Of a stretch of DNA of 64,000 nt, positions 52,541 to 63,663 are shown one piece after another. The notes beneath the pieces are model-generated. The model ran no database searches. It saw only the letters and a program-made list of their open reading frames with translations, and was not told where the DNA came from. Origin of the DNA: Cladophialophora immunda (taxonomy: Eukaryota > Ascomycota > Eurotiomycetes > Chaetothyriales > Herpotrichiellaceae); the NCBI RefSeq assembly GCF_000835495.1, contig NW_015622544.1:4554855-4618854 (forward strand), in the 5' to 3' direction. The position numbers and the translations under genes are program-made. The first letter of the stretch is position 1. Each line of letters begins with the position of its first letter.

Positions 52541-54017
52541 ATGCCTGGCCCAATTAGGACTGCATTGAAGGTCGATCTCGACAAGCCTGCGAAAGACCAA
52601 CCATATTTACATGTGAGCACTGAAGCAGCAGGAGGAAAAGCCAACAACTGACACGCTCTCCAGAACAGATGGCATCCTGACGGTATGCGAGTTTTCATAT
52701 CCTTTGTGTCCATGGCTAAATTTCAGCTCTCAGTGCCCTTTTGTGGAACCATCAAAAACGGCGAGACAGTCAAGATCGAATGTTTGGACTGGACTGGTGG
52801 ACAGATCAAGAACACCGACGATGCCGATGATGTTGTGAACGTCGACCTAACTCAGGTCCATTACCTTTCTGGCCCATTCGAGATCGAGACCGCAGAGCCT
52901 GGAGACGTTCTTCTCGTGGAAATTCAAGACGTGCAGCCCTTCCAGGACCATCCGTGGGGATTCACTGGCGTCTTCCACAAGGACAACGGCGGTGGGTTTT
53001 TGGATGAGATCTATCCCGAGGCGTAAGGAGATTCTCAGACTTCGGCACGGCCGCGCTGTCTAACAAGCTGCTCTACGATAGTGCTAAAGCTATCTGGGAC
53101 TTCGAGGGCATCTTCTGTTCCTCGCGACACATCCCCGGCGTCCGCTTTGCGGGCCTTATCCATCCCGGTATCCTAGGCTGCGCGCCATCCCACGAGATTC
53201 TCACAGAGTGGAACAAGCGCGAAGCCGAGCTCATCTCGACGACATCCCTCACGCGTGTGGTGGCACAGCCTCCTGAACCCAGGAGCGTGCACGCCGGCAC
53301 GGCCGACGAAGAGACGAAAGCCCGAGTTGGCAAAGAGGGTGCCAGGACGATCCCAGGACGTCCCGAGCACGGCGGGAACTGTGATATCAAGAATCTTTCG
53401 CGGGGAAGTAAAGTGTATTTACCCGTGCACGTCAAGGGTGCTAAATTCTCCGTGGGAGACTTGCACTTCTCCCGTATGTTCCTTACTTTCCCATCTTCTT
53501 GCAAAAGTTCAGGTCACTGACTCCTGCCTATCTTCCCGTGATCTCAGAGGGCGACGGTGAAATTTCGTTCTGCGGTGCCATTGAAATTGCCGGCATCATC
53601 ACCATCAAGTTCGACGTGATCAAGGACGGCCAGCGCAAGCTGGGCATGGTCGGCGGGAAGTCTCCAATTTACATTCCTGGGCCCGTGCAGCCACAGTTCG
53701 GGCCCGGCCGCATGATCTATTTCGAGGGCTTCAGTGTCGACGAGCATGGCAAACAGCATTACATGGATGCCACCGTCGCATACCGTCAATCCTGTCTGCG
53801 GGTGATCGAGTACCTCAAGCGATACGGGTACAGCGACTACCAGATCTACTTGATGCTGAGCTGTATTCCGATCGAAGGGCATGTGGCAGGGATCGTGGAC
53901 ATTCCCAATGCCTGCACGACAATCGGGTTGCCCATGGACGTCTTCAACTTCGACATCTCGCCAGGCGCCGAGGCCGTCAAGATGGACCTGGGGAAGTGCG
54001 CCATGGCCACCAAGTGA
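52541..54017 (+). CDS. fmdS: Formamidase
   Basis: The model is join(52541..52612, 52664..52682, 52734..53022, 53082..53473, 53548..54017), 413 residues. Exon 2 is only 19 nt and encodes NRWHPD, a signature of the family (LHNRWHPD-VP). Domain order follows the acetamidase/formamidase family: DWTGGQIKN, DLTQVHYLSGP, HPWGFTGVF, the GLIHPGILGCAPS segment, PGRPEHGGNCDIKNLSRGS and GDGEISFCGAIE. It hydrolyses formamide to formate and ammonia in the cytosol and is usually under nitrogen control in Aspergillus. The exon 3 acceptor must be CTCTCAG|TGCCC, not the CAG seven bases upstream, because only that keeps the family frame. Confidence 0.92.
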
Positions 54018-54593
54018 GGGGGAAAGGCTTGTGGCCCGGTCGTTCGGTCCGTGGAGAGACGAGGCAAGAGAGACAGCCGTCAAAAGTCGCAAGCACGCAC
54101 AATTTCCACTCTGTCGAGGATGAAAGCTTCATTTACGAGGGACCCAAGGGAAATTATTTTACCTCTTTCTTTTCCAGCCCTAATCATGTGGAAATTTCAT
54201 CTCCAGAATGGCCCCAGTGATTATTGAGAATCTTTTGAGCAAGGTCTATTACGAAAGATAACAGAATGTGAAGGCCATGGATTACCGATCTCTTCCTTCC
54301 CTCACACGTGCATGACTGCCCAGACAGTTCATCTCTGCGCTGCGTGCGCCGTGGTTCCATCAAACGTGATCAAGAATCGTTGTGACATACGCCCGCTGCG
54401 TCCGAGGTTGTAACTCAGCATAAAGTCAGGATAGAGAAGGAAAAAAAAGAGGAAAAGTAAATATCGAGCACCTTTGTCGGGATCAAAAGCGTAATGCAGG
54501 CAATTAGTCCATGTTGTCTCCATTCCAGGATAGTTTCTCGATGCGCGTGCGTGGATTCTCGTTCAATTGCGAGGCTGCACGGGCGAAGTACAT
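54018..54593. other. Convergent 3' region
   Basis: A 576-bp stretch between formamidase and the stop of the minus-strand gene at 54594. Nothing protein-like was found. Confidence 0.35.
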
Positions 54594-55782
54594 TCAACCG
54601 GGGGAGATGGGCTCCCAGTAGGCAGCGACGACAAGACTCCCCAGACCTTGCGGCTCGAGGTCGAGAGACCACCTGGTGGCTTTGCCTTTGATGCGAACGT
54701 GCGACCCGGGCCGGAGATCGGACCAGTTGGAGCTGGAGCTTCGACCGGGTCTCCCATGCTGCTCTGGGAGCAGCCACCGTGCGCCCTCCTCGTCGGACAC
54801 AATGACAAAACGTCCACTGGCGTCCTTCTCGATTGCCGCTATCCGGAGCATTTCCTCCGAAAGCGACTCAGCGTGGGACTCCCGGGTCGCGATGTCCAAC
54901 ACCCAGCTTCTGACCAGGGACGCGCTGCCTCCGGGAATATAGTCCCTCTTGCCCTTGCGGCGCGAGGGCGAGAATATGTCCGGCAGGACAGGTCCGCTTC
55001 CGACAGATCCAGGGGGGTAGTCTTCCGGCACGGTTTTGAAGACGGTCCTTGAGACTGGGCTGGGTGGACTCAATCCTTGAGCGACGGGCCTGAAGCGTGT
55101 GATCCTGCTCGATTCGTTGGCTGCTGCTGCTGGCCGCCCTGTAGGCCGACCTTCGTCATCATCTAGATCGGACTGCGAGGCTCGTGAGCCGGCGTCGATC
55201 TGGAAACTGGCTTCATCAGGGCTATCATCCTCCGGGGAGGACGAAATCGCAATGGGCTCAACGACGCTAGCTCCGTAGTGCGACACCTTGCGTCGTTTGG
55301 TGGCCGGGGCAGATTTTCTCAGTCGATGCTGCAGAGGCGACGCTTCACTTTCGGCGTGGTGTTCGTGCACGCCTTCTGCTGCCCGAGCCCCTCGACTGTA
55401 CAGTGGTGAGAGCGTTTGGTGAGTTTCGTCGTCGTCGAGGTCAGGGATACCTCCCTTGCCACCTATCAAGCCGGTCTTCGACAACATCGCCGAGGCGGGG
55501 TCGTCGTCAAAACTCGTTTGAATGTCATCCTGGAGCGTCGGCGTGGGCCGCTGAAACCGTGGCGTGCCGGCGAAAGAAGAGGTCGCAGAAGGTGGTGGCT
55601 GTGTGGAGCGCGTGCTCTGGAACGGGTTCCTGCGCACGGAAGAGGAAAGTATAGTTGCTTTGGCCGTCGACGAAGAAGATGGAGGAAGGAAACGCCTCGT
55701 TGGCGCAGGTGTCTGGGACTCAAGTCAGTGCAGCTGACCCGACTCGCCGGAGCGGGAGCAATACTTTTTCGGGCTCTGGCAT
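54594..55782 (-). CDS. Unrecognised protein, possible C-terminal OB-like fold
   Basis: The main frame runs from 55712 down to 54594. It has no ATG near its 5' end, so it needs an upstream exon. A 52-nt intron (55764-55713, GTATTG...CTGAC...CCCAG) would join a small first exon, MPEPEK (55782-55765), to TPAPTRRFLPPSSSS in frame, giving 378 residues. The middle is disordered with acidic, Ser and Pro stretches and a basic patch (KSAPATKRRKVS) that may be a nuclear signal. The last about 110 residues (WVLDIATRES to YWEPISPG) look like a small beta-rich domain, with the phrase LRPGSHVRIKGKATRWS suggestive of an OB fold. I do not recognise it. It may be a nuclear DNA- or RNA-associated protein; that is inference. 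Confidence 0.6.
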
Positions 55783-56039
55783 GGTTCATCAACATCTTCC
55801 CTATAGCATGAGCAAGAAAACTCACTGATGGACCAGGCTCAAGGAAGCATTGAAGTTTGGTAAAAGGACCGACCATCCATAAATCTTTCCAGGGTCGGGG
55901 GTGGTCACGTGGAAGGTCGCCGAGGGCTACTGTACATTGCTAGTATCCATATCCACTCTGCGGTATTATATGTACATATCCGTGATTATCCTCCCTATTT
56001 TGGTATCCTCAGGTACGAAACAGACGATCGATAGGCGTT

Positions 56040-56544
56040 TCACCTTCGTCTTTCCCCGTAGGTCTCACGCAAGTATGAGTCCAGGTCGGCTTCGTAACGG
56101 CCTTTCCTTCTGGACAAGCCTGACTCCTTGGGAGCCTGCTTTCCCTCTTTCCACCCCTTCATATCCTCCTCGTTGTATCGCTTTCGTGCATTAGGCCCGT
56201 CGTTGTAATTCCACTGGTTATGACTTGGGGTTTCTGCCGCGTCTCTTCGCTGGATGGTATGCAGGGACTGAGCTTGCGCATTGGCTCGTTTTCCGGTGTC
56301 TACACCGCCGTTGTCGTCGGGGAGGCCTGGTTCGAAGACTCCGCTTGCACCTAAAAAAATACAACGATTCCAGTATGGGTCATTCCTTGTGATGTGATCC
56401 AAAGGTCCACCACGCCGTACTGGCCGCAAGAGCTTGGCCGCTGAGGAACAGCGCACACAGAATTTGTGCGCACACCCGAATGTTGGTCGGCTGGGCCCAG
56501 GCAGGGGATGTAGAATGGCGATACGGTTGAAGAAGCACGGACAT
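56040..56544 (-). CDS. Small unrecognised protein with one hydrophobic segment
   Basis: The model is complement(join(56040..56350, 56421..56544)), 144 residues. The intron (70 nt, GTACGG to TTTTTTTAG) joins in frame. Residues about 24-43 (VCAQILCALFLSGQALAASA) form a likely membrane or signal segment. The C-terminal half is very polar and holds NYNDGPNARKRYNEEDMKG and YEADLDSYLRETYGERRR. I do not recognise the family, but the C-terminus has a conserved look. The longer single-frame ORF up to 56915 needs no intron but has a less likely translation. Confidence in the 5' exon is moderate. Confidence 0.5.
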
Positions 56545-57817
56545 GTGTGCCAACTTGTGCGTTTGTAGAGCTTGAGGGATGGCAAGGCTAGAGGCTTGGG
56601 TTGGGGTTGTGCCTGGCCCGCCTCTTTGCGAGAGGACTTGTACGGCCTCTTTGATAGGTAAGAGAAGAGAATCTTTGCATCCGACGAAGGGTTTGAGGCA
56701 GCATCTTGCGGGGGAGAATGGTCGGAGGCTGTGATAGAATGGAGGACGAAGGGGCAAAGTGGAACTAGGAGGTTGCACATTTCGCTAGACGCAGAGTATG
56801 CGACAAGGCTGAGGTGGTTGCGGTGTGATTTGGAGACTGCGAGCGGCTTGCATGGAAAACACGAGGAGAGTAGAGGACGACGAGGTTTTCTGACAAACAC
56901 CGCCGGCGAGATCAACTTACATGTTTATCTGCGGACGCAGGCAGACGACAAAGCGAGGAGGCACGAGCAAAGGGCCAGCAGACAAAAGGCCTGACGAAAG
57001 GACTGCAAAGCAGGCCGGTCGTAGCCATTCAACGAGCCGCAGTGAAGATGATTGGTGCGAGCAGCCAAGGCAAGGCAGATGGATGCCTAACCTCTTGAGA
57101 AAAAGCATTGATGATTTGAGTCATTTTGCGTGTCTTTCAAGCCTGAGACATTGTTGCATGCCGAGTCATCTCGTGGCGGGGAGGGGAGGGGAGGGTTGTG
57201 GCCTCTTGCTGCTCGAGAAAGTTGGTCTTGGGCATCGAGGTCAGATGAGATCCTGGCTGATTGAGTCAGCGCCTAGAGGCCGCATAGAGGTCGTGCATAG
57301 TCAATCGCGTGAACAAGAAGAACAAGATCCCCATGAATAACGGAGTGTTGAAGCTAGAAGAAAGGGAAAAAGAGGGCGGAGAGGAAGAGAGGAGCAGGAG
57401 AAGTGTGTGTACTCGTAGGCGTGTGTTCTTCGTACCGCGATGAGAAGAGGAGGCTGGAGGAAACTGGCTCAGTGTCCCCAGGCGGCCCAACATTTACTTG
57501 CTACGAGCAGGGACTCCAGTAACTACTAAGTACCTAGTAAGTTCTTGGCGACCTTGATATGTACCCACAGCATTATTAGAGCCAACTTAAGTTGATAGTG
57601 ATAATAGATCACCCTCCACGACAAAACCAAAAGCCAACAGTTATCTCAGCCCTGCTGAGCAGAAAGCCTCTCGCTAGAGACTCAGGTATTTGGTGCAAAT
57701 GGCTGATATTGGATACCTTGTTCCAACCAAGCGTATTCATTCGATTAGGTTCATCGTCGCGCATCAACGCTCAGAGACGTGCCAAATGCTCAACCCCAGT
57801 GTCCCTGACAACATCCA
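56545..57817. other. Intergenic region
   Basis: A 1.3-kb gap. GA-rich and CT-rich tracts are seen near 57180-57200 and 57340-57410. Short minus-strand frames (57266-57493, 56917-57108) are low-complexity and not accepted as genes. Confidence 0.35.
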
Positions 57818-58083
57818 TCAGCTGTGTCCTGTGCTCATCCCGACGAAAACCACCAGAACGGCAGCATACGTCGCTGTTGCAGAGAGAGTATCCTTGTTGT
57901 CCGTCTCAAACACTAGACTCAATGCTAACGCAAATAACACTACCGCCATGGATACCGTAATCAGGCTCTTCGTCAGCGACGGCTGGAATATCATCACCAT
58001 CAACGGCACCACAAGCGCACACCCTCCAAACATCCCGATGATTAAGCGCGCTGTCGAATCCACAAACGGAGAATAGATATCGG

Positions 58084-58097
58084 CCCCCCCCCCCCCC
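58084..58097. repeat. C14 homopolymer (G14 on the coding strand)
   Basis: Fourteen C bases in a row lie inside the DUF6594 remnant. A tract of 12 or 15 would keep the flanking frame; 14 does not. Such runs are prone to slippage in replication and to base-call error. Confidence 0.8.
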
Positions 58098-58246
58098 GGG
58101 ATGAGTAAATGTCTGGGCGTGCGCGTCGCTCGGGGTTGGTCCAGGAAAGACGGTTAGGGAGGAACTTGCGCAGGACTTCTCTGACGCCGTCGCGGCTTTG
58201 CACGGTGCGGTCCTGGAGGGTCCGATAGGATGTGTTATAGGGGACG

Positions 58247-58280
58247 TTCTTGGTGCCAGAGAATTCTTGGTGCCAGAGAA
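58247..58280. repeat. Exact 17-bp tandem duplication
   Basis: Two perfect adjacent copies of TTCTTGGTGCCAGAGAA lie inside the DUF6594 remnant. Seventeen is not a multiple of three, so the second copy breaks the frame; with a single copy the DUF6594 reading continues without a stop across this point. Confidence 0.85.
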
Positions 58281-59135
58281 CGGGTTGGCGAGTCCCGGGA
58301 AGCTGCCTTCGAGAGCGATGCGCTTTTGGTTCCGGTATATGCGTGGTGCGGTGTTGAGGCCGGTGATGTATTGGAAGTCTCGGATTGCGTTCGCTGATTC
58401 GATGTTAGTTGGTGACTCTTTCAATCATCAATGGAACGTGTACAATAGTGGTGAAGCGTTTTCCTGAGCACTGTCATCTGCTTCTTGTTTGTGGTTCCGT
58501 TCTTTTCTACGTTGGCCTTGATGAGAACTAGTTGATTGAGCAAATGTGTGAGATTCATAGTATGCAGTTTCTTGAACTCGCCCAACGCATGCTCAACTTC
58601 AGCTTGCTCCAGCGTGGTGTGCTCGCCCAGTTGGCGCCAGTATTCTGGTCCAAACGTGACCGGGCCTGTATCATCCGGCTCATCGTCCAGCAAGAGAAGG
58701 TCGATGGGAGTTTGAACCTTGCTGTCCGTATCCGGTGCCATCCAGAATCGATCGAGGATGCGATTCCAGGGGAATATAAGCCAGAACATATTGGTAAAAG
58801 TGGGCTCGGTGATGGCGCCTCGATTGCTTGCGCATTCAAATATACTCTCAAGACCCTAGGTTATATCATCCGAAGAGGGCTCAGCGGTCTCTTGGGGTGG
58901 TTTGGTGCCATTGGTTGTGCGGTCTCGTGACGAGCACGCAGTGTACCCATGGCTGGTGGGCTGTGCTTTCAGCTGCGGCGAGAAGCATGCATGTCAGGAA
59001 CAAGGAGAACTCAGTCACTTCCTCGCTGGCCAGCTCATCAGCGCTATCAGAGCACAACTTGATCATCCATTCCACCCATTTCTTGATTGCACCTCAATTC
59101 CTCCACGTTGAAATCCAGCTTAGCTGGTAGTCAAG

Positions 59136-59830
59136 GTGGGCAAGGCCACAAACAAGGTCAAGTATCCAAAAAGACCCCCATTCTATGAGCAATTCATACA
59201 AAATTCTTTGGGCGACTCCCTCTCCGGCTGGGAAGTCGTCATCTCCATCGTTGCATCGCTCGCAGCATTCGCCGACCTTGTGGAGTCGTTCACAATCGAA
59301 GAATCCGGCGCGAAGTACTATGCATTGGAAGAAGCCAAAGAGCAACTCTGTACCACTGTTGTCGATGCCGCAAACTCCGTGTCCTCGATTTGGAACTCGG
59401 TCGTTGATCCTGGAAACTCCTCTGCCGATAGGGCTCCGTCAGCGGCGATGGGCTGGTATCGAAAAGTGCTCAAGGGTAAGTGGAGGATATCCGCAACTAT
59501 TGCTACCGTATCTTTTCCTGATTTTGTCTATTAGACACTTCGCTCCCCGAACACTGCAACGAGATCAAACGGAACTTGCAACAACCGTGGGAGCGCGCGA
59601 CTCGCGATGGCACCATTCGCCGGCCAACGGACTTGGGGACTTATAAGGACCGGTTGCAGCAAATGATGCCGAAGATTCAAGAAGACTTGAAGAAGTTCCT
59701 AGAGCTGGAGATTTCGAATGGATTGATCCACCAGGATACTGCTCTGTTAGGAATACCCACGCACAGTCTCTCCGTGCTCGGTTTCCTCCCGACAGAAGGA
59801 AAGGACCAAGCACCGCCGTCGCAAGAATAA
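59136..59830 (+). CDS. Unrecognised protein lacking a clear 5' end
   Basis: Two exons can be joined: 59136-59475 and 59535-59830 (GTAAGT to ATTAG), 211 residues. The frame has no ATG before its N-terminal part; it opens at GTG/AAG just after an acceptor-like CTTAG (59119-59123), so a first exon should lie upstream or has been lost. The protein has a hydrophobic segment near its start (GWEVVISIVASLAAFADLV) and a charged helical C-terminus (YKDRLQQMMPKIQEDLKKF). I do not recognise it. It sits head-to-head with the broken DUF6594 gene and may itself be a remnant. Confidence 0.4.
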
Positions 59831-61050
59831 GAACTGGTGTGTGCTCATGTAACGAATGGAGTTTGTTTTCACGATCGACCTGTTGGACACAGCCCAGGTC
59901 GAGAGGTCACAGTGGGCGGGGGACAGCGAAGGAGGTTCTACGTCTAGGAAGTGGTCCAAGACCAAAAGTCCTTTGAAAAGGCGCCCTATGCAGAAAATCA
60001 GCGGGCACACGGGCTTGATCCGGGAGCAGCCGAGACCAACCGGCCCTTAATCCCCCTGTTAAAGCAGCCCCCAAACTGCCCCGGCACCCCCGGAGGATTT
60101 CCGCGCCAATTCAGCCTGCGCTTCACCCTCACCTCACTTTTCACCTCGCCTTGACCTTGATCTTCCTTTCTACATCATCTGCAACCCACGTGCTACAAGG
60201 AGGTAACTCAGCTTGTCGGGTTGCTGCCACCGCTGCCAATTACAGCATGATCGCCGTGCTGTGCGAGACGAGATTGCATCTTCTACTCTTGACTGTGCAA
60301 CCAGCGGTCGTCAGCATTCCGTTGGTGGCGGCCTTTTGCATGATGGCTGCTCGTATCGTCGCTAAGTTCGCTAAGATTGCGCACATCTCATGTCTTCTGC
60401 CAATGACGGTCAGTATCAAGGGGCCGCGAAATGCTCCAGGTAACACCTCGACGAAACATCTGCCACATCTGCTTCCATCGCGCCCCCGGAGAACCTTCGA
60501 TTGTCACTTCTCTCCACCATGACAGAGCTTATCTCCCCACCGATTCGTACTCCAGCGATCCTCCCCTGGGCGGTCGTATCCGCCACAATGTCGATCCCAC
60601 CAACGACTCCCTCCAGGTCTATGCTTAATCTAGAAGCTGTCCAACAGGCGTCCAATCCTTGCCTCGCTGCCATACCTCGGTCCTGCAAGCTTCCTTCCAA
60701 TTCCTCATCTTCCTGCGCCCCAATGCAAGGGCTAGCGACCCATGGTGGATGCTCGTGTCCTCGATGCCACCTCAATGCTTGTTTATCTCTCGGAGCTACG
60801 TCCAAAGAGGCAGGATAGCACATCAACTCGATGTTACATGACGTTGCTATTGCTGTGTGAACGGGAGAATGGACGCAGGAGGAATGGCCTACGCGCCTGC
60901 TTTATTTGTACCAAAGCTCAGGTATTTAGGTAAGTGGTCGCCGCTGCTGTTTCCAAGACAAATCACTGTCTCTCTCGCTCTGCCTCGTCGCTCGTTCTTG
61001 TCGCTGGGTCGGTCGGTCGCGTGCAACATCCCCGACCAGGTATCAGAAGC
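59831..61050. other. Intergenic region upstream of the sedolisin
   Basis: A 1.2-kb gap. Frames at 59856-60050, 60151-60522 and 60501-60818 on the plus strand and 60416-60826 on the minus strand give no recognised domain. It should include the peptidase promoter. Confidence 0.35.
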
Positions 61051-63062
61051 ATGGCCTCTCTTCAAGCATCCACCATGCTTACTACGGCGTTGTCTCTCTT
61101 AAGCTGCTTTCAAGCTTCTCTTGTTGCAGCTGGTCCCGTCACCCGTCGCTCCGACCTTGTCGTCAAAGACTTCCATCCCGCTCCTAGGGCGTGGACAAAT
61201 CTGGGGCCTGCGCCGAGTGAACATCTGATCAGGTTGACTATCGGTCTCTCGCAAAGCCGCTTCGACGAGCTCGAACGCCATCTTTATGAAGGTATGAGAT
61301 ATTGCATTCAAACCCATCGTCGCCCGGTCTGACCACTTACCAGTCTCCGACCCGTCACATGCACGTTACGGCCAGCATCTGTCAGCTGAAGAAGTTCATG
61401 ACCTCGTGAAACCTTCGGATGAGACCTCGGCGGCCATCCATGAATGGTTACAAGAGTATGACGTTGACATTGAGCAACTCACCTACAGCCCAGCCAGGGA
61501 CTGGATTACGGTCTCTCTCCCCGTCTCGACGATTGAGGACATGCTGAACACGGATTACTCAATCTGGGAACATCCTGACGGATCGGCGCTTGTGCGCACC
61601 GAAGGGTATTCTCTCCCCCACTATGTCCACAAACATATCAGCACGATCCAGCCAACAAACTCGTGGGCTCGACTTGAGGGACGCAAGAAGAGAACCGAGA
61701 TTAAGAAGCGCTCCTTGGTCAACAAGCGTAGCTCTCATGTGCTCGAGGCTGCAGACACCTACTCACCGCCCGATTCGATTCCGCTGCCTGCAAACTCCAC
61801 CGTTTATGCCGCCTGTAACTTCACCTCGGTGACTCCAGACTGCTTGAGAACCCTCTATGGCACCATTGATTACGAGGTCAAGTCTGCCGGAAAGAATAAG
61901 ATGGGCCACACAAATTACTTGGAGGAGGCCACCAACCGCTCGGACATCAACATCTTCCTGTCAAAGTACCGGCCCGACGCGGCTGCCTATGCCTACCAGT
62001 TCGAGGCCATTTCCGTTGCAGGAGGCGTCCTCGACAATGGCACCAACGTCGCCGCAGAGGGTCTGGACAGAGAGGCAGACCTTGATGCTGATTACATGAT
62101 TGGAATTGGCTACCCGACTCCCTTGACTGCATATCATACCGGTGGGAGAGATCCGTCATTTGTGCCCGACTTGGTGACCCCCACCAACAGCGATGAGCCT
62201 TTCCTGGTGTGGGCCAATTATATGGCAGGGCTACCGGATAATGAGGTGCCTCAAGTCATTTCCACCTCTTACGGAGACGACGAACAAACTGTCAGTCGCT
62301 CTTACGCCCAAGCAGTTTGCAATCAATTTGCACAACTAGGAGCACGAGGTGTATCGTTGTTCTTTTCTAGTGGTGATGCTGGTGTCGGATCAGATGGGCA
62401 ATGTTTCAGCAATGTGGACAACACTACCGCCATGTTTCTTCCGTCCTTCCCAACTGACTGCCCCTACGTTACCACCGTTGGGGCGACAACTGGCTATCCT
62501 GAATCGGCGGCCTGGAGGAAGCTGAGTGGTGGAGGCTACTTTACCAGTGGCGCCGGGTTCAGCAACTATTTCGACATGCCGGCCTACCAGGCCGACACTG
62601 TAAACGCATATGTTGACAGCCTCGGAGGGCTCTACGACGGACTCTACAACAAATCAGGTAAGTTCTTGATCAGAGACGCAAACTATATGCATGTAGCCCG
62701 CTAACACTCTATTTCTCTATCTAGGACGCGCTTATCCTGATATTTCCTGCATTGGACAAGTCTTCCCCATTACATGGAACGGTAGCACACTCAACCTCGT
62801 CGGCACATCTGGTTCTTCGCCCATCTGTGCGTCTGTCTTCACGCTGTTGAATGATGCATTGATCTCTGAGGGACGTCCTCCCATGGGTTTCCTCAATCCC
62901 TGGTTGTATAAGTGGGGTCATACCCTCTTCACCGATGTCACGAATGGCACGTCTGCTGGCTGCAACACGACTGGATTCCCTGCAACTCCTGGGTGGGATG
63001 CGGTGACCGGCTGGGGAACTCCATATCTCCCAAAACTGCTCGATGCGTTTGGCTTGAAGTAA
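61051..63062 (+). CDS. Secreted tripeptidyl-peptidase, sedolisin family (S53)
   Basis: The model is join(61051..61291, 61344..62657, 62725..63062), 630 residues. A signal peptide (MASLQASTMLTTALSLL to about residue 27) is followed by a Pro-kumamolisin propeptide with VSDPSHARYGQHLSAEEV and a basic processing region (KKRTEIKKRSLVNKRSS near residue 200). The peptidase domain has the Glu/Asp pair in DREADLDADYM, the oxyanion aspartate in FFSSGDAGVG and the nucleophile serine in VGTSGSSPICA. The C-terminal calcium site is in FTDVTNGTSAGCNTTGF with GWDAVTGWGTP. It likely releases tripeptides outside the cell at acidic pH, as for fungal SED enzymes. The serine motif has Gly where most have Ala (GTSA). 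Confidence 0.9.
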
Positions 63063-63663
63063 GCGAGAGGTCAATTGGACGAACCCTGTACATAGGCGCT
63101 TACGAGGAGAAGAATAACAGACGTGGTAATGAAGAATGAAAATACATCGATCTCCAGTAACTTGTCGCTGTCCACCCTTCTGTGGCTTTTGGCGGCATCC
63201 ATGTTCTCGTGTTACATCTATCACCACAATGGAGTGCTATCCACGCGGTCCGAAGTTCAAATGGAAGCCACTAGGCTGGGTCAAGACACCCATTGACCAC
63301 TGACTGGTAGTTAAAGCCTCGGCGACGATCGTTGTTCGGAGCTGGCCGACATAGTTTTCTCCATGGATAAGCGCGAACGCAATTGCCATTGCCTCCGCTC
63401 CGACTGTGGGGTAAGAATGATACAGCGTTGCATCCCTCGCGACCATCAGGAAAAGAAAAGTCGATCGAGGCCGTGCAAGACTGCGAGAGACGAGAAGCGA
63501 TGGACATATCACAGAGCAAGAGAAGGACGTGATCCTCGCGGTGCAGGCGACACCAATTTCGCGCCGAGCACCTCCTCGATTGATACATACAGTCGGACTC
63601 CCCGCCCAACACTCGACGTCGCTTTCCGTCCTCCTCTGCTTCCGACAGTTCTCGCCTCTCACC
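63063..63663. other. Intergenic region upstream of the last gene
   Basis: A 601-bp gap with the 3' end of the peptidase gene and the promoter of the gene at 63664. The long minus-strand frame 63237-63959 spans this gap and the start of the next gene but is antisense to the latter; I do not accept it. Confidence 0.4.

Larger units (their letters stand above)
57818..58789 (-). pseudogene. DUF6594-family membrane protein, frameshifted
   Basis: The minus strand shows three blocks of a DUF6594 protein in different frames. Block 1 starts with ATG at 58789 (MFWLIFPWNRILDRF) and continues to LRKTLHHY; a 50-nt intron (58443-58394) joins it to SNAIRDFQYITGL in frame. After GLANPFSGTKN the frame is broken by an exact 17-bp tandem duplication (58247-58263 and 58264-58280). 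Past it, a new frame reads RTLQDRTVQSRDGVREVL and LPNRLSWTNPERRARP. A C14 run (58084-58097) then shifts frame again before SPFVDSTARLIIGMFGG, where the family's C-terminal transmembrane helices continue to AAVLVVFVGMSTGHS. The C-terminal hydrophobic segments and ATAAYAAVLVVFVG end are hallmarks of DUF6594. Assembly error in the homopolymer is possible; the duplication is a real-looking lesion. Confidence 0.7.
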
